In this document: positions 12,261 to 25,253 of the stretch, piece by piece
Layout: each line of letters begins with the position of its first letter
Numbering within the stretch: position 1 is the first letter of the stretch
Assembly (NCBI RefSeq): GCF_040581485.1
Contig: NC_090128.1
Location: 9,672,001 to 9,736,000 of the forward strand
Reading direction: 5' to 3'
Source of the DNA: Linepithema humile
Taxonomy: Eukaryota; Arthropoda; Insecta; Hymenoptera; Formicidae
Length of the DNA: 64,000 bases
Made by a program: the position numbers and the translations under genes
The notes under the pieces: generated by a model
What the model was told of the DNA's origin: nothing
The model's input: the letters and a program-made list of their open reading frames with translations, nothing else
The model's database searches: none

Positions 12261-14736
12261 ACGCTTTTTGCGCTTGAAACGAAATAAGTACGTATTCACT
12301 TTAAACATGAAAGACTTTTAACGTGAAAAGGTTGAAATTAACAAATTAACATTTCCATGTTAAAAGCAGGAACATGCACTTTTTCACGCAAAAAAGATGT
12401 AGAAATGTATAGGAGACGTAGAAAATGCGGAGGACTCTACAGAGAACCTTAACTCTGAAACGCAAACTCTTTTCAGGATCTCATTAATATTTTCGCAATA
12501 TTCATGACTTTTGTCAATTTTTACGCATCATAATATTTAGTAAACTGCTTTTAATAAGTTGCGATAATATGTGCCGAATCAAGGTGACATGCACGCAAGT
12601 CAAAAGGCGCAATAATGGCTCGAATATTTTATTAACGCTTAATTGTATTCTAAAATGTATCACGATTAAATGTATCGCGCTTTTCAATTTGCAAGTGGGC
12701 TGCTAGTTCGATTTATCAGCAACTTATTAATGGTACTTTGTGCTCGCCCGAAACTCGGTGGACAATGCTTATCGGGAAATATCAAGTATCTGGGGAAAGA
12801 CACGCGGGATGTATCCGGCCGAGTTACATGGGTAGTTGCATTTGCATACTTAACAGCACAAACATAAACGCACGTAAACGTACATTATCAGTGCAAACAC
12901 CGTTGTGCAGTCACGGTGAGGGAGAGGAGGGGGGAGGGGGGACGGCAAAAATGCGCCGGCGAACAATAATTACCGCGACTTATTGCTCCCAGGCTCGTAT
13001 AACCGTCGCTCTATATATTCTAGACAGAAGGGAGGACCGCAGCCGGTTGTCGAGATGTGCGTAAGAACGAGACGCGTCGCGTAAGAACGAGGCGGGAGAT
13101 GCAACGAGCGCGCCGCGACGCCCGCAACGCCTGCACTCTAATGCGGCCGCCGCACGCCCCGCGCGAAAGAAAAAGCACTTCGCGAATAATAACACCGGCA
13201 TTACGGGCCATTACGCGCCGACAGACACACTTCGGACGTGGGAGAGGCGAGCGGGATTGTATATTAAGGCCGCGCATTACTATTCGAAACTTTGGACGGC
13301 AATTAAGCAACGTTTGCGAGGCGTTATTTCTCGCGCGAATATCTCTCTTGCTAAGAGGCCGCGTACGGGAGTAGGTGTGTAGAAATGCATGCCAAGTAAT
13401 TGTGGGTGCCGTGCCTGCGCTGAACATAATTTCATTGATGGAAAATTGAAAGAAATTATGTGAGCGACATGAAAAATGTCGCTATTGATTCTTCGCAATA
13501 TTGCAAAGAATATTTTGCAGTCGAAACAATGGAATATCCATATCGCGCTTTCCGGTTCTCCTCCATAATGTCTTCAACGATTATTCGGTCAGCTGTGTGT
13601 GGAAACACGTGCTGCACAAATTGCAATTCGATTAAAAGTAATTACCGCAGTCAGCGGCCTCCCGTGGCCGATAAGACCGAGTATCGGTGCCCGGCGAGAG
13701 ATAACGACGCTTCTTCGCGTGCGAAGAAATTTATGAACGGGCAAGTCGTTCCCTTTCCTCACCGGCTTACCCTGTTTTATAAACTGCGTTCGAATTGCTG
13801 ATTATATATCTCATATCTTGTATCTCCTTGAACTGGGCTTGGATGATTCGACGCTCTATTCTCTCGCGCTCCGTTCTTTCTTAATATCTTTTGCTAATTG
13901 AGTTCTCGCACACTCGTATAACTCTGTTCAGTTTACATTTTTTTTTGTTTTGTTTTACTTTGTCAGTATAATAAATTTCTTTCTCTCCTTTTTCTATTTT
14001 AAAAATGATTATAGAGAAGGTTGGTTCGCGTGTGAAGGATCGTTGCGCCGCCTTTGAACTCCGCACGTGACAGGGGACATCAATTAGACTATTGATCAGG
14101 CATGATTGTAGATTCGCGACTAATTACGAATCGCCATTGTCACGACGGGCCGTTCTCACCGTGGTAAAAATTCGACTAGCTGAATGAGTTAGCTGTTGTT
14201 ATGTATTTAGCTTCTTTTGTGTAGAAGTGTACAACTTAACATTATCCCTTCGCGCCGACAGTAAATTACAAATTTTTCTAGTCAGCAGTTTCACTCTAAA
14301 GTCATATATGTGCGCACACAAGTTTTTATTAAAATTTAAAGTCTTTCTAACCGCTAAAAAGAACCATTGTCTACTTTTTTTTTTAGTGTATTTAATATGA
14401 AATATTTGATTAGAGTTTTTTTACACTCCGCTCTGCGATGGCAAGTGACAACTTTGTTCGACACTTTACATATGCATACTCAGGTTAATATCCTCGGGAC
14501 ATAAATTTTTTACACCCCCCGCTTCTCCGAGGCGTCATCACGGAACGTAGCAACACTCCCGATAAAATTGTGCGGGCGTAACGTGAGCGTCGTAACGAAA
14601 ACGCACTGTCTTCGTCCCCGTTCCTCCGCCTCATAGCACCGTGGTAATAAACGCTCTCGTCTGCGCTCCAGCGTTGCTATAAATATCGTATAGTAAACAC
14701 AAGAGCAGATAAGAGGAAGAGGAGAGAAGAGTGAAC

Positions 14737-14762
14737 GGGGCGGGAGGGGGGAGGGGGGGGGC
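14737..14762 (+). repeat. G-rich tract, quadruplex-capable
   Basis: Four or more runs of three or more G (GGGG, GGG, GGGGGG, GGGGGGGGG) within about 26 bases meet the usual G-quadruplex pattern on the plus strand. It sits in a purine-rich block spanning about 14700-14780. Actual folding is an inference. Confidence 0.7.
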
Positions 14763-16814
14763 GGAGCGTGAAAACTTCGGCTATAATAAAATACAGATAA
14801 GTGCGCGAACAAATAGCCCGTACCGCGGGATTTAACCGCGTCTCGTAGTGTAGGAGGGAACGGCTGGGGGGGAGGAGGGGAAGCAAAGGGGACAACGAGG
14901 AGAATGCAACGAGCGCGAGGAAAGGGAAACAGAAATAATCGTGGAAATTACTTACGAGATCGCCTGCGAGCCGAGGAAACCGGAGGAAACGAGATAGAAG
15001 CGAGATGGCGAGAGGGGAGGGAAAGTTGGAGGGAGCGTAGCTCTTTCCTCGAGACTTTTTAATTATTTATCGCGCTCGCGTACTCTCCTCTCCTTTGTCG
15101 CGCAAGAATAAGACAGCGATGCGATTTCGCGAGTTACAGCCGGCTATTGGGATTGTGGATGAATGCTGAAAGAAATTTAAGGGTCGGGCGGTAAAGAACA
15201 ATAGCAGCTACGTAATTGGGAAATTGTTGTTAAACATATGCGTTGCGTGTGCAATAATTGTGATTTTAATGCGACTTTGCGCGACGTTCGTCGAGAATAA
15301 AACTAATAACCGTCGTAAAAGCGTTAGACAGTGACGGTTAGATTAAACTTTTGTCGAAAAAATATTGTGATGTTGCGCCGTTACCACTATTGCACCTCTG
15401 ATTGTGATTTATTATATCACGCTGCAAACAAAAGTCTTTCGCGCTCTTTAAATACCGCAATGACTAAAATTCGCGAGAGTCGGGAAACACGCTTGGGCGC
15501 GAGAAAGACGCGATCGCGGCGAGAGACGCAAAAAGCGGAAGGGAGCGCTTTACAAATATCTTCCCTCGAAGAAACTCCGAAGTGGTAACGAACGAGGGGT
15601 TGCGAGAGGGAGAACGAGAGAAAGAGGAGTTGGGAGGGGGGGGGGGGCGAAAGAAGGGGCAACGATTAACGTCGACGTTTTCTTGCGTCTGCTCGGCCGG
15701 CGCAATGTTTGTTCTGGGAAATGCAATCACGCTGTCATATAAAATATAACGTGTTTCCTTTTCCTTCGTCTCTCCACCCTTCTCTCCCCCCGCCCTCTCT
15801 TCACCATCTACCGCCACCTTCCTCGCTCTTCCACCCGCTCCCTCCTCTCGTCATGGCGCACGGCGTTGCGGCACCTCCTCTCAATTTCCACGCCGGTCGG
15901 AGAACACTGACATTAGGCTCCGCCGTGGTTTGTAAATTATGTGAAGTACAGGCCGTGCTATTTTTTTCTGATTGCACCCGTTTCTCGGAAGCGCGTTAGC
16001 GCGCCTTCTCCCCTCCCTTCCCCTTTCCGCTCACCCGCGTGCATGTGTGCATACGTGCGCGGACAGATAGTTGCTAATGTCTACATTCTATTTCTGCGTT
16101 CTTTTCTACCGTGGTGGTCTTGGAGAACTTTAATACATCTCGGAGTGTAACGAGTACGTTCTCGCTCTTTCTCACTCTCTCTCCGTCTTCGTCTTCCCAC
16201 CGGAAAACGCAGGCGTGGATACACCTGCTCCGACCTTAACCTCGATTCGTTGGAGTAGTCGCTTCGCAAGCGAGTGGGCGAGCGCGATGAGTGGAGAAAA
16301 TTCATAGCCGGTTGATCGAGGATAGCGCGGATCTAAGATAAACATTTATCGAATTTAGAATCCATCGAATTTAAATATACCTAACGCTCAAGACAAACAT
16401 TACGCACTTGTCAAGTGTTAATTTTTATTCTTACACAAGTTGCATATTTCATTAAATTTGATTTGAATTTCCTAAACGTTTTACTATAAATACGCAAATA
16501 ATATTTTCTATCAAACTTTGTCTGGAAATACATTTATCAATTGTAATTAGCCTATTAATTTCCATAAAAGAAGAAAAAAATGTGCCAATGCTAAATGTTA
16601 TGCTAAAATTCGGACGCGGCTGAAGTCTCCATTTATCTCACTTATAGAATTTTTAAAACCAGTTTCCTTTAAGCCTCTGTGTGACTATCTCCTCTCTCCA
16701 CACCCTCGACACAGCGTTTCCTTTGTAGACGTGAGAAGAGGAGAAGGGGGAGAGAGAGAGAGAGAAAGAGGGGGATCATGGAAGGAGTGCCACGATTAGG
16801 TTTCATACGGAGGG

Positions 16815-16842
16815 CAGCAGCAACAGCAGCAGCAGCAGCAGC
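16815..16842. repeat. (CAG)n microsatellite
   Basis: About nine CAG units with one CAA. It is read as poly-Ala on the plus strand and poly-Leu on the minus strand in overlapping ORFs, a sign that those ORFs are repeat artefacts. Confidence 0.9.
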
Positions 16843-17008
16843 TGCCTTACGACGTGAGATAACACGGGGTCCCTTAAAACGTGCCGTAAGAGCGAGGTAC
16901 GACTCGAATGTCCTGCCGTCTCTGTGTATATGTGTGTGTGTGTACGGTAGTGCACCGTACACGTACCGTGTGCACCTAAAGAAAGAGTTGTGGGAGAGCG
17001 AGTTGGAA

Positions 17009-17043
17009 GGGGGAGGGGGGCCGCGAAGGGGGGAGGGGAGGGG
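17009..17043 (+). repeat. G-rich tract, quadruplex-capable
   Basis: Successive G runs (5, 6, 6, 4 and 4 G) separated by short A- or C-containing spacers. The reverse strand is a matching C-rich tract. Structure is inferred from pattern only. Confidence 0.65.
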
Positions 17044-17351
17044 TCTCTGCTGTGTGCGTGTGTTTGAAGAGAAACATATTTCTTTATTATTACTCCCACC
17101 GAGCTTATTTTTCTTACCCGCCGACTTGCATTCCAGGTGGGTGGGTTTGCCGCTTCTTCCCTCGTTCCGCTCCATCTCTTTCTCTCTTTCAGCACGTGTG
17201 TTTCTCCCTGCTTCTCCTCCTCCTCTCTTTACCGGGGGAACGGGAAAAATTCAACCCCGCGCGTTGTTCCCTTTTTACGCGCACATCGCCACGAGAAATT
17301 GCGCGACGCGCGCAAGAACCGCGGAAACGGAGCGCATCTATTAAGCACTCC

Positions 17352-17383
17352 CCTCTTCTCTCTCTCTCTCTCTCTGTCTGTCT
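17352..17383. repeat. (CT)n microsatellite
   Basis: A CT run with a trailing GTCTGTCT variant, part of a wider pyrimidine-rich stretch. Confidence 0.85.
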
Positions 17384-18540
17384 CGGTCTTTCTCGCTCTG
17401 TGATAGAGCTGCGATTGCTGCTCCGACTTCTAACGCAACCGCGTTGCACAACGATAATAACGGTGAGATTAAAGCAATAAAAATTACGCAGGCGGAAAGG
17501 GACCGCGAGCGAATCCCGCGGCGACATTGGCCTCGCGCTCTCTGATACATTTTATCTTTAACCCTTTTTTTTCGGGATGGTTTATCGGAAACAGACCATC
17601 TAAATATGTACTTTAGATTTTAAATGCGGGGAATATACGCGGCGGAAAAAATTTTCCTGATTTTTAACGCAAATATTTCGTGAAAGAAACTATTTCGCTT
17701 TATTCTGCTTTAATGGGATTATTTGTAATAACACTTGTTATATTTGCAATTTATGTTGCAATCTAGTTTTGGTTTATGTAATTTGATGCATATTTGCTGC
17801 TCCGTGCTCGACGGGATCTATATTGCGGGACGGAATAAGTAACGCTTTATTACATTTACGTGTTTCTTATATTAACATATTTACTGCATAAAGAGCTTTT
17901 CCTTAATAAGCAGATAAATGTCGTGCGACGAGCGCGCCGTATTGTTCACCTTCGTCATTCCTTTATCTGCGCGACAGAAGATTTGCGGCGTCGCAAATCT
18001 TAAGATAAATAATTCGGGCGATATAAAAAATATATAAGAGAGAAGCGCGAAAGCGTGACTTTATCGCAACAAAACACGCGCGAAATTCTTCCACTCGTTT
18101 CAAGCCAAATAAATTGTAAATCAAGTTTGCACATGTAAATATTCATCCGCGGCACCGCTGAGCGGCGTCGTTGAACAAGACAAATATTATATTTCGAGCT
18201 CAGCTCGAGTGGCGATTCAATGCCGTTTCGCGTCAGCCGTTTTATCACCTATTGCTTATAATTAAAATAAGGGGAAAAGAGGCGGCATTACGCAAGACGA
18301 CCATACTGTGAAGTCATCGGCGCCGGGGCTGGACTTCGCCTGAGTGAGTTATTTGCCGAAGGATACTCACATTTGCAAAATTTCTCCGTGATTATCTAAT
18401 AGAGTCATTAGCGTTTCTTGTGCAATCGCGGCGTACGTCCGTTCCGCGTCACCATGCCGTTTAATATAACCCTCGACGCGCGCCGACACTTTTTTTACAT
18501 TAATTGTACAATCGGTACAATGTGAGCGTACCGCGCGAGG

Positions 18541-18590
18541 CCCGCGTTCTCTCGCGTCCTCTCGCGTCCTCTCGCATCCTCTCGCGTTTG
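18541..18590. repeat. 10-bp tandem repeat, about five copies
   Basis: The unit CTCGCGTCCT is repeated in register at 18551, 18561, 18571 (CTCGCATCCT) and 18581 (CTCGCGTTTG), with a degenerate first copy at 18541. The ends diverge more than the middle, as is typical of slippage arrays. Period 10 does not preserve a reading frame, which argues against coding. Confidence 0.85.
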
Positions 18591-19324
18591 CTCAATGCCG
18601 CATTTAGCTCGAATCCGACGAACGGGTCCCCGTTATTGCGAGTTTTATTCGTCCGCGACACGAAGATCGCGGTTCAGCATGAGTTGAGAAATAGACAGTC
18701 GCGTTTAGCGCTAAATGCGCGCCGAGAATAGGGAGCGCAGTCTCGGCGCCGCGATGCGGGCATGCAATTCTAATGGTGCATCATCCCGGACAGAAAAAAA
18801 GGGGCGGAGGAGGGGGGGAAACGCGTGTATGCGCGACCTAACGATCACGTGTGTATAAAGCTGTTCTCCGGCGCGCATTTTGCGTTTTCAACCGGAGGAC
18901 GAGACAGCCGTCACGACCGGAGGAGTCATCGTTCCCGCAGCGTTCGACCTCGAGATTCGTTTTCTGCCTCCCCGCCTCTCGGTCCATTTCTCTCCCTCTA
19001 TCTTTCCCCTTTCTCTCGCTTGAGCTTTTTCCCCCCTTTTTTTTCCTCTCGTTTTTTATCTTCGCTGGATTTAATAAATTTGAGTGGGTCCAATTTAGGT
19101 TTATTACTTATCGTTCTTACTTTTTCTTAGCGTGTCCCTAATTATAATTATTACTCTTTTATTTCTATCGCGTCAGAATCATTCTTACGATCCTTATTAT
19201 CTTTTTAATAAAAGCGAATAATACTTGATTACAATTTTATGATACAAATGTTGCTTCATTTTTCATATCTATAGTAAAAGCAATCCGGCAAAGATAATGT
19301 AACAAAATTTTTTATCGTTACTTA

Positions 19325-19340
19325 ACACACACACACACAC
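19325..19340. repeat. (AC)n microsatellite
   Basis: Eight AC dinucleotides in AT-rich spacer. Confidence 0.9.
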
Positions 19341-19705
19341 ATTTATTAATATATTTCAATGCTCTTTCTCGATAGCGTTATTTTTCATGTAGGTTGTTAT
19401 TTCAATGAAATATGACCTTAGTGATAAAGTTGTTAAAAGATTCCGTCTAATCCTATTAATAAATTCTCTCTATTTCTCCCACTCTCCTTCATCACCGAAA
19501 TATAATCATTTATCGCGTGTAAATTATCAATGTCGCGGCGAAATAAAAAAAAGATTGAGATCCGCGTCTGCAAACATAATTGCGTCGGCGGCAAGGCAAA
19601 TATTTGTAATGCTCGTAAGAGCGGGGCGAGAGAAAGAGAAAGAGAGTGGGTACGATAAACTCGCAAGGAAGATGACTATTCCGGAGACTCAGTTTCGTAG
19701 CCACC

Positions 19706-19732
19706 ATCGTCGTCGTCGTCGTCGTCATCGTC
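19706..19732. repeat. (CGT)n microsatellite
   Basis: About nine CGT/CAT trinucleotides. A second, longer (CGT)n array lies about 0.85 kb downstream. Confidence 0.9.
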
Positions 19733-20551
19733 AAAATCAGAAAAGCCACGGAGGAAACTTTTCATTCCGACTGTACTGGCGTCAGCCTGCTGCTACGGCT
19801 GTTATTATTTGTATATTATAATTTAGATACAATTATATCGCCGTCCTCGTCGCAGTCCTCGCACCGTCGATAGCGCCGTCTCTTCCTCACCGTCGCTCTC
19901 TATCTGCATTCTCTCTCTTTCTGTTTTTCACACACTCTCTCGTTCGCGCTCTATCTCGCGTTCTTCCTCACTCTGTCTCGCATTCGGCATCGTCGTCGAA
20001 ATGCCGCCGTGACGAGTGAAAGAGAAAGCGAAATGACGGTGCTTGACTGAGAAAAGGAGGAAACGAGACAGAGATAGAAATATATAATAAAGTCTCCGGA
20101 AGGGTGAAGAGAGTGGAATTGTGTTGTGTGGTGCGGTGGAGAGTTTCGAGCGAGAAGGTGATCGTAGACGCGGTACACGGCGGGGCGGGTGAGAGAGATG
20201 GAGTGAGCGGGTTGGAAGGAGAGCAGGGGGAGTAGAGCGCAGGTGAAGAAGGAGAAAAGACATTGCAGCGGCGGCGGTGGGAGACAGAGAGTGCGAGAGA
20301 CAGAGAGAGAGCGAGACCGAGATAGCAATAAAATATATTACCGGAGAAAAATGATGGCACTGCGAGACAAAGAGGGTCCGATGTGGCATTAGCGGCAGCC
20401 TCGAGGAATTCCACCGCGCGTTATTTCGTTGTGTTCGCGGCAACTCGAGTTACCTGCCGCGACCGCGTTCGTCTGAAAACGCTCGGTGTTCACCTGCGTC
20501 GTTTGAAAGAGGGAGAGAAAAAAAAAGAGAATAGGAGGGGGAGTAGGGGCT

Positions 20552-20585
<34 letters not shown>
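20552..20585. repeat. (CGT)n microsatellite
   Basis: About eleven uninterrupted trinucleotides. Read as poly-Val on the plus strand and poly-Thr on the minus strand, which creates the overlapping ORFs there. Confidence 0.95.
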
Positions 20586-21320
20586 TGTTTCCTTCCTTAA
20601 TGCATTCTGGATCGCCCTGTCGGCCGCTTCCGGTTGCGCGGGCGCGCTCTTCCGCTCTCCTACGGCCGAGCGCTGTTCCAATCGCGGGAATATTGTTTAT
20701 TATACAGTTTTATTACGCTGTCGCTTTGCGAGTGAGACTGATATATCGCAATGATATCTGCGAATCTTTTCCTTTATAATTTTTATTGCCGCGATTGTAA
20801 TGCTGTTAACGTCCCCGCGAGCGAGGAGGGGTTATCAACGGCATAGGTGTGGCTGCATTACGTCAATAATATCGCGTGCCTTGATTAACTACGGCTGGTT
20901 GCCTCTTCCTCGATTTAAAATTCACCGAACTATAATAAACGGTAATAGTACAGAGCTAATGAACACAGTGTTGATAGAGCTGTCGGAGAAAATCCTTTAT
21001 AAGAATTGTGCACCGCGCTCTCATTAACTCGTTATTAGCCCCGCGGAATATCATCCGCAAAAATCGAGTGATTTCCGATTCCCCGTAATCGCGGCCCGAT
21101 CTCGGAAGGCGCGCCGCGCGACGTCCGTCCGTGCGTTCGCCGTCTCGCGATCGCATCTCGATCTCGCTCGCGAGCTTTGAACCGGCTGCACGCCCGTGCA
21201 GTATGTATATAATGCACCGGCTGTAAAAACGAAACGTCGTTTCCCGGAAAAAGAAACGCGTGCGGCCGCGGGCCGACACGGGAGGTTGGGTGTGTGGCGC
21301 GGCGGCGCGGGGTGGCGAGC

Positions 21321-21343
21321 GGGGGGAGGGGGGGAGAGGGGGG
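21321..21343 (+). repeat. G-rich tract, quadruplex-capable
   Basis: Runs of 6, 7 and 6 G separated by A or AGA, with further GGGG upstream at about 21309. Only the pattern is seen; no function can be assigned. Confidence 0.6.
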
Positions 21344-22543
21344 CAGCGAGGGCGTTTTGTAATTTCTATAATTTAAACTCCGCGGCAGCTGGCGCGACTC
21401 GTAATTACTCTAACCCGCGTGGAGGAACGCGTGAGCCTCTGCGTGTTTACTTTTAATTCCTTCTGCCGTCGGCCGCGCGCAGCACAGCAGCAGCACAGCC
21501 ACTCCTCGATTCAACACAATATCAAACGAAACCCGGGCGCTCTCCCCTCTCCCTCTCGCACCCCCTGCCCCATGCTGCGCCACGGTAGCGGGGATAGGTT
21601 AACAACGGGCGAGCTCTCTCGGCGAGAAAAAAAGAGAAGCTTCGCAAACTTTTCAACCCCCTTCTCGCCCCTCTCCCCCACGCTCCTCCGCATCGCTGTC
21701 GGTCTTCCATCTCTCTCCCCGTCTCATTTTTTTCCTTCCTCCCGCGCCCTCAACCCTCGGCGATCCTGCCCCACGTGCTCTACATGGATAGAAATTCCGA
21801 GAAATTAATCTTTTTACGCCGTCCCCCTGCCCTGCACTTCCTTTGCCCGCTCCTCTCGCTCTCGCTCGCGGATTTGTGTCTATCGCGGGTGTACAGCGCT
21901 GCAAAGCTATGGAGAGGAAGGAAGAGAATGCTTCGTCGGGCCCGCCGGGACGGCGGCGGGTCCCTCAAGAGTTTCGAGTGAACGTGCACAAAGCACGAAT
22001 GGGCAACAATAAAGGCGGATGGATATGTTAAATGGCGCAGCGAACTGTGTAAAAAGAGATACACATCTACATGCGCCAGGGTGTGTCGGAAGTCGCGCTT
22101 AGGCGGCGGACACTGCGATCGGTCTACATTTTTCTTCAGATAACACACAGAGAACGCATTCTCGCCGCGATACTCGAGAGATTAGGAAAACGAAACGTTT
22201 TGTAGGAACGAAAACCTTCAAATCTCGCATGAGAGATGTCGAGATATTTACTTTTTCCGGCAGCTTCAATTCAGGCTCCGAAGCTCGAATTTTGATTTTA
22301 CGATTGAAATCAGTAAAGCGTAACGAGATTTTCCGAGTTGGAGAACAAGTTCCAGCAGGAGTCGGTCGGAGCATACCGACCTCGTTTCAACGCTAACGGG
22401 TTAATAAACCGCAACTTTGTACACTTAGATATCGCGTACTTCTAAGTCGTTATTATTATATCACCTTATCTCTTGCAACTTGACGTTTGAGTCATTGTTT
22501 AGCGCTTTTATTCTTGATATTCCTAGAGCACAATAAATTATTG

Positions 22544-22567
22544 TCTCTCTCTCTCTCCCCCCCCCCC
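22544..22567. repeat. (CT)n followed by poly-C
   Basis: About six CT units run into 11 C. The same CT/poly-C arrangement occurs, in the other order, near 11.82 kb. Confidence 0.9.
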
Positions 22568-22640
22568 TTTCTTTCCGCCATCAAGCGACACGTACTGTGC
22601 CGAGAGCAAAACGGAGCGTATATCTTGGAGCCTCGCTCGC

Positions 22641-22752
22641 TCCACTCTCTTTCTCTCCTCGTCTCTCTGCACTTTTCTCTCCTTCTTTCCTCTCCTTCTT
22701 TCCTCTCTTTCCGCCTCTTCTCTGTCTCCCCTTTCCCCCCCTTCCGCTCCCA
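22641..22752. repeat. Polypyrimidine tract with a 13-bp duplication
   Basis: About 110 bases that are almost purely C/T. It contains an exact 13-base direct repeat (TCTCCTTCTTTCC at 22678-22690 and 22691-22703). Overlapping Ser/Leu/Phe-rich ORFs in two frames are composition artefacts. Confidence 0.8.
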
Positions 22753-22930
22753 CCGCCCCGGCGCTCTCGCTCGTTTCTGCGACTCGTTGAAAAATCGTCC
22801 GTCGTAAACGGGAACAGCGGTTTTATTGTTCCGCGGCAGACAATGCCCGGGAATATTATAAAAACTTTCCGACGGAATATATTAACGTTAACTCATCGCT
22901 TTACCGTTAGGCAAACTTTTCGGTCGAGCA

Positions 22931-22950
22931 CGCCGCCGCCGCCGCCGCCG
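22931..22950. repeat. (CCG)n microsatellite
   Basis: About seven CCG units, followed by CGT- and CT-rich sequence. Confidence 0.9.
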
Positions 22951-23546
22951 TCGCTTCGTCTTCGTCCTCGTCTCTATCTCTTTCTCTCTCTCTTTCTCTC
23001 TCTGTCACGGCTCGTCTCCCTGCTCTGCCCCTCTCATGACTTTTTATGCCCTTTTCCCCCCCGCGCGCCCCCGCGCCCGCTCTTCCCGTGACCCTCTCTG
23101 CCCTCCCCCGGTCGCGGGAGAATCGGCGATACAACCCGCACGATAAATACCAACCGCCGCTGGATGTAATCTAGATCGTCGCTATGTGGAACGTAGTGGA
23201 AGAGAACGCCATTTATGGATACCGTAATGGATAGCGTGTAACTGACGCGGCCTAACGACTAACGACGAAAATTCGTGTAGCGTGTGCCAAAAGTGAGACG
23301 ACTCGACTTCCAGGAAAGTCGAACCGGCGTAAAGCGGACGTTAATCGGACGAGAAGTTGTTTGTAAATGAAGTTTGGAACAACATAATTATTGTGAGTAT
23401 TTAAATGTGAACGGCTTGTGGCGAGCGTCCGTAAAGTAAAATCTTCGTCTGAGTAGTCTATTTATATCTGATATATCTGAATTCCGGACATAGATCATAG
23501 GTCATGGTCCACGATAATACAAGTTTTGAAATTAAAATAGGGAGAG

Positions 23547-23561
23547 ATATATATATATATA
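23547..23561. repeat. (AT)n microsatellite
   Basis: Short AT dinucleotide run, one of three within 1 kb (see 24320 and 24512). Confidence 0.85.
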
Positions 23562-24319
23562 CGGAGCGCTGCTTTTTATGACATTGCCGGGCCGTAAAAT
23601 GCTAACTATGATTCATTTTGTACTTCAATAAGGATATTTCACCGTTATTCCATTTCTCTCATTTGCAATCGGGAAGCTGCGAGTTAAGTCGACCTAAATC
23701 TTTCGCATTCGATAGATATTTTACATATCCGCGTAATATTTTATTTTATTCAGCGCGGGGTTATTCGAATGAATAACGCGATATTTATGCGTATTGCAGA
23801 GCGAAGAACTCCCAATGCAAATATCGTCGAATCGTTTCTGCAGACGAGTCGTTAGTTTAGCCGGCATTTTCTTCAATTTTCGGATTCGCGTCTCGCATGA
23901 GAGTGCAAATTGAAAACAGTGCGCGAGTTAAATATCGATAGGCAGCTTCACGGTTGCCGCGCTTGTAATAATTAGCGCGCGTCGAGATTGCGTTGAAGTA
24001 AATGCATTATGTAACGGCGAGCGCGAGGAGCGAGTGCGGTACATTCTTCGGCAATTTCGTCATTGAGATATCCGAGCATGCGTTTCATAGAGTATATCGA
24101 TTACCATAACTATGCGGTTTACGCATTACGCCTTGATATATTATGCGTATGCTCATCGCAGTTTCAAAGACTAATCTATTATAATTCGGGGACGGCCGCT
24201 TTGTAAGCGCGTCCATATTTTAGGCGATTCTACACCCCGAAAGAGAGGTTTATTTAGGTAAAATCATCTATGATGAACGATATGAAATAACGTATTGAAA
24301 TAACTGCCTTAAAATGTAG

Positions 24320-24337
24320 ATATATATATATATATAT
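24320..24337. repeat. (AT)n microsatellite
   Basis: About nine AT units in AT-rich spacer. Confidence 0.85.
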
Positions 24338-24511
24338 TTTCAGTTTTGAAGACAGCTTATTTATTAACCGAGCCTCTTAGCTCTTAAACGGATTCAATCC
24401 TTCCGTTCGATTAATTTACGATAAAATCTTCTGACGCGACTGTATTTTTCTGTTCTGTAACAGAATGTGCTATCGCTTTATACATATATAATAGGTACGG
24501 CGCGTAAAAAA

Positions 24512-24531
24512 ATATATATATATATATATAA
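24512..24531. repeat. (AT)n microsatellite
   Basis: About ten AT units in AT-rich spacer. Confidence 0.85.
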
Positions 24532-25210
24532 ATTTTATTCGTCTAACAAAAGCTGACCTGATAAATATTCAAACTAAATATTATATCACGAAAAAATTTT
24601 GCATCCCACTCGCGATTCAAAAATTCGAGACTTTTTAATATTTACCCGAGCGAATAAAATAACCAAAGATATAGGTACGATAATAATAAAAATTACAATT
24701 TTTCATCTAACATATATCGTTCACACGTAGTATGTTCAAAAGCTAGATATAAGCTAAAAGTTACCATTTATTCTCCAAATTATGGAAATAGAAAACACTT
24801 TATCACCTTTGATGTTGAAAATGGAAAATGACTAATTCAAGCACCTATTAACGTTGTATCGTTCGTCCATAAACATTGATTAGAATTCTAAATTATGTTT
24901 ACGATATCTTGGAATTGCTTTTCGCTTTTCTAAGATTGATCTCCTACGACGGTGGGCTTCGTCGAGTTCTCTCTCTATCTCGAAGCGCACTGTCACGCTG
25001 ACTCTCGTAATTATTCCACCGAAACGGAACCGCCCGGGAATGGAATCTACCGACTTGTATCCAGGTCGTGTTTAGGCTATCCCGCGTCTACCTGTAGCGG
25101 AGCGGAAACTACATCGGCGACTACGGGGAGTGCGACGATAAAAAGAGAAACTTTAATGTATTCCGAATTATTAAAATATATTCCCTGGACGCGCGAATAC
25201 TTTAGAGCGA

Positions 25211-25214
<4 letters not shown>

Positions 25215-25253
<39 letters not shown>
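25215..25253. repeat. (CCG)n microsatellite
   Basis: About thirteen CCG trinucleotides, the longest CCG array in the window. It encodes an Ala run at the end of a 111-codon ORF (24952-25287) that otherwise lacks any recognised domain. That ORF could be a short Ala-rich peptide but is more likely chance. Confidence 0.95.

Larger units (their letters stand above)
10341..16700. other. Simple-sequence-rich non-coding spacer
   Basis: AT-rich spacer (10.45-11.28, 12.28-12.9 and 14.0-14.5 kb) alternates with CT/GA tracts and G-rich low-complexity blocks (about 11.4-12.26, 12.9-13.1, 14.7-15.05 and 15.6-15.85 kb). A small hairpin with an 8-bp stem and 5-base loop lies at 13463-13483. ORFs of 100-160 codons at 11291-12262 read through the (CT)n tracts on both strands and are rejected as genes. 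Confidence 0.7.
16700..20600. other. Low-complexity non-coding block
   Basis: Dense in CT/GA, CAG, CGT and G-rich simple sequence, with AT-rich spacer at 17.55-18.3 and 19.1-19.55 kb. The 188-codon ORF at 16778-17344 encodes an Ala run from (CAG)n followed by Arg/Gly/Ser-rich sequence. Opposing ORFs of 125-171 codons at 19928-20443 are Ser/Leu-rich translations of a purine tract. None has a recognised domain. Confidence 0.7.

Noticed and set aside
13463..13483. Small hairpin as a possible microRNA precursor
   Set aside because: An 8-bp stem is far too short for a pre-miRNA, and no known insect microRNA seed was recognised.
16778..17344. 188-codon ORF with a poly-Ala stretch
   Set aside because: The Ala run comes from (CAG)n read out of frame, and the rest reads G-rich and CT-rich simple sequence.
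22078..22110. CAGGGTGTGTCGG as another MITE end
   Set aside because: It is preceded by GC rather than TA, and no inverted partner was found.
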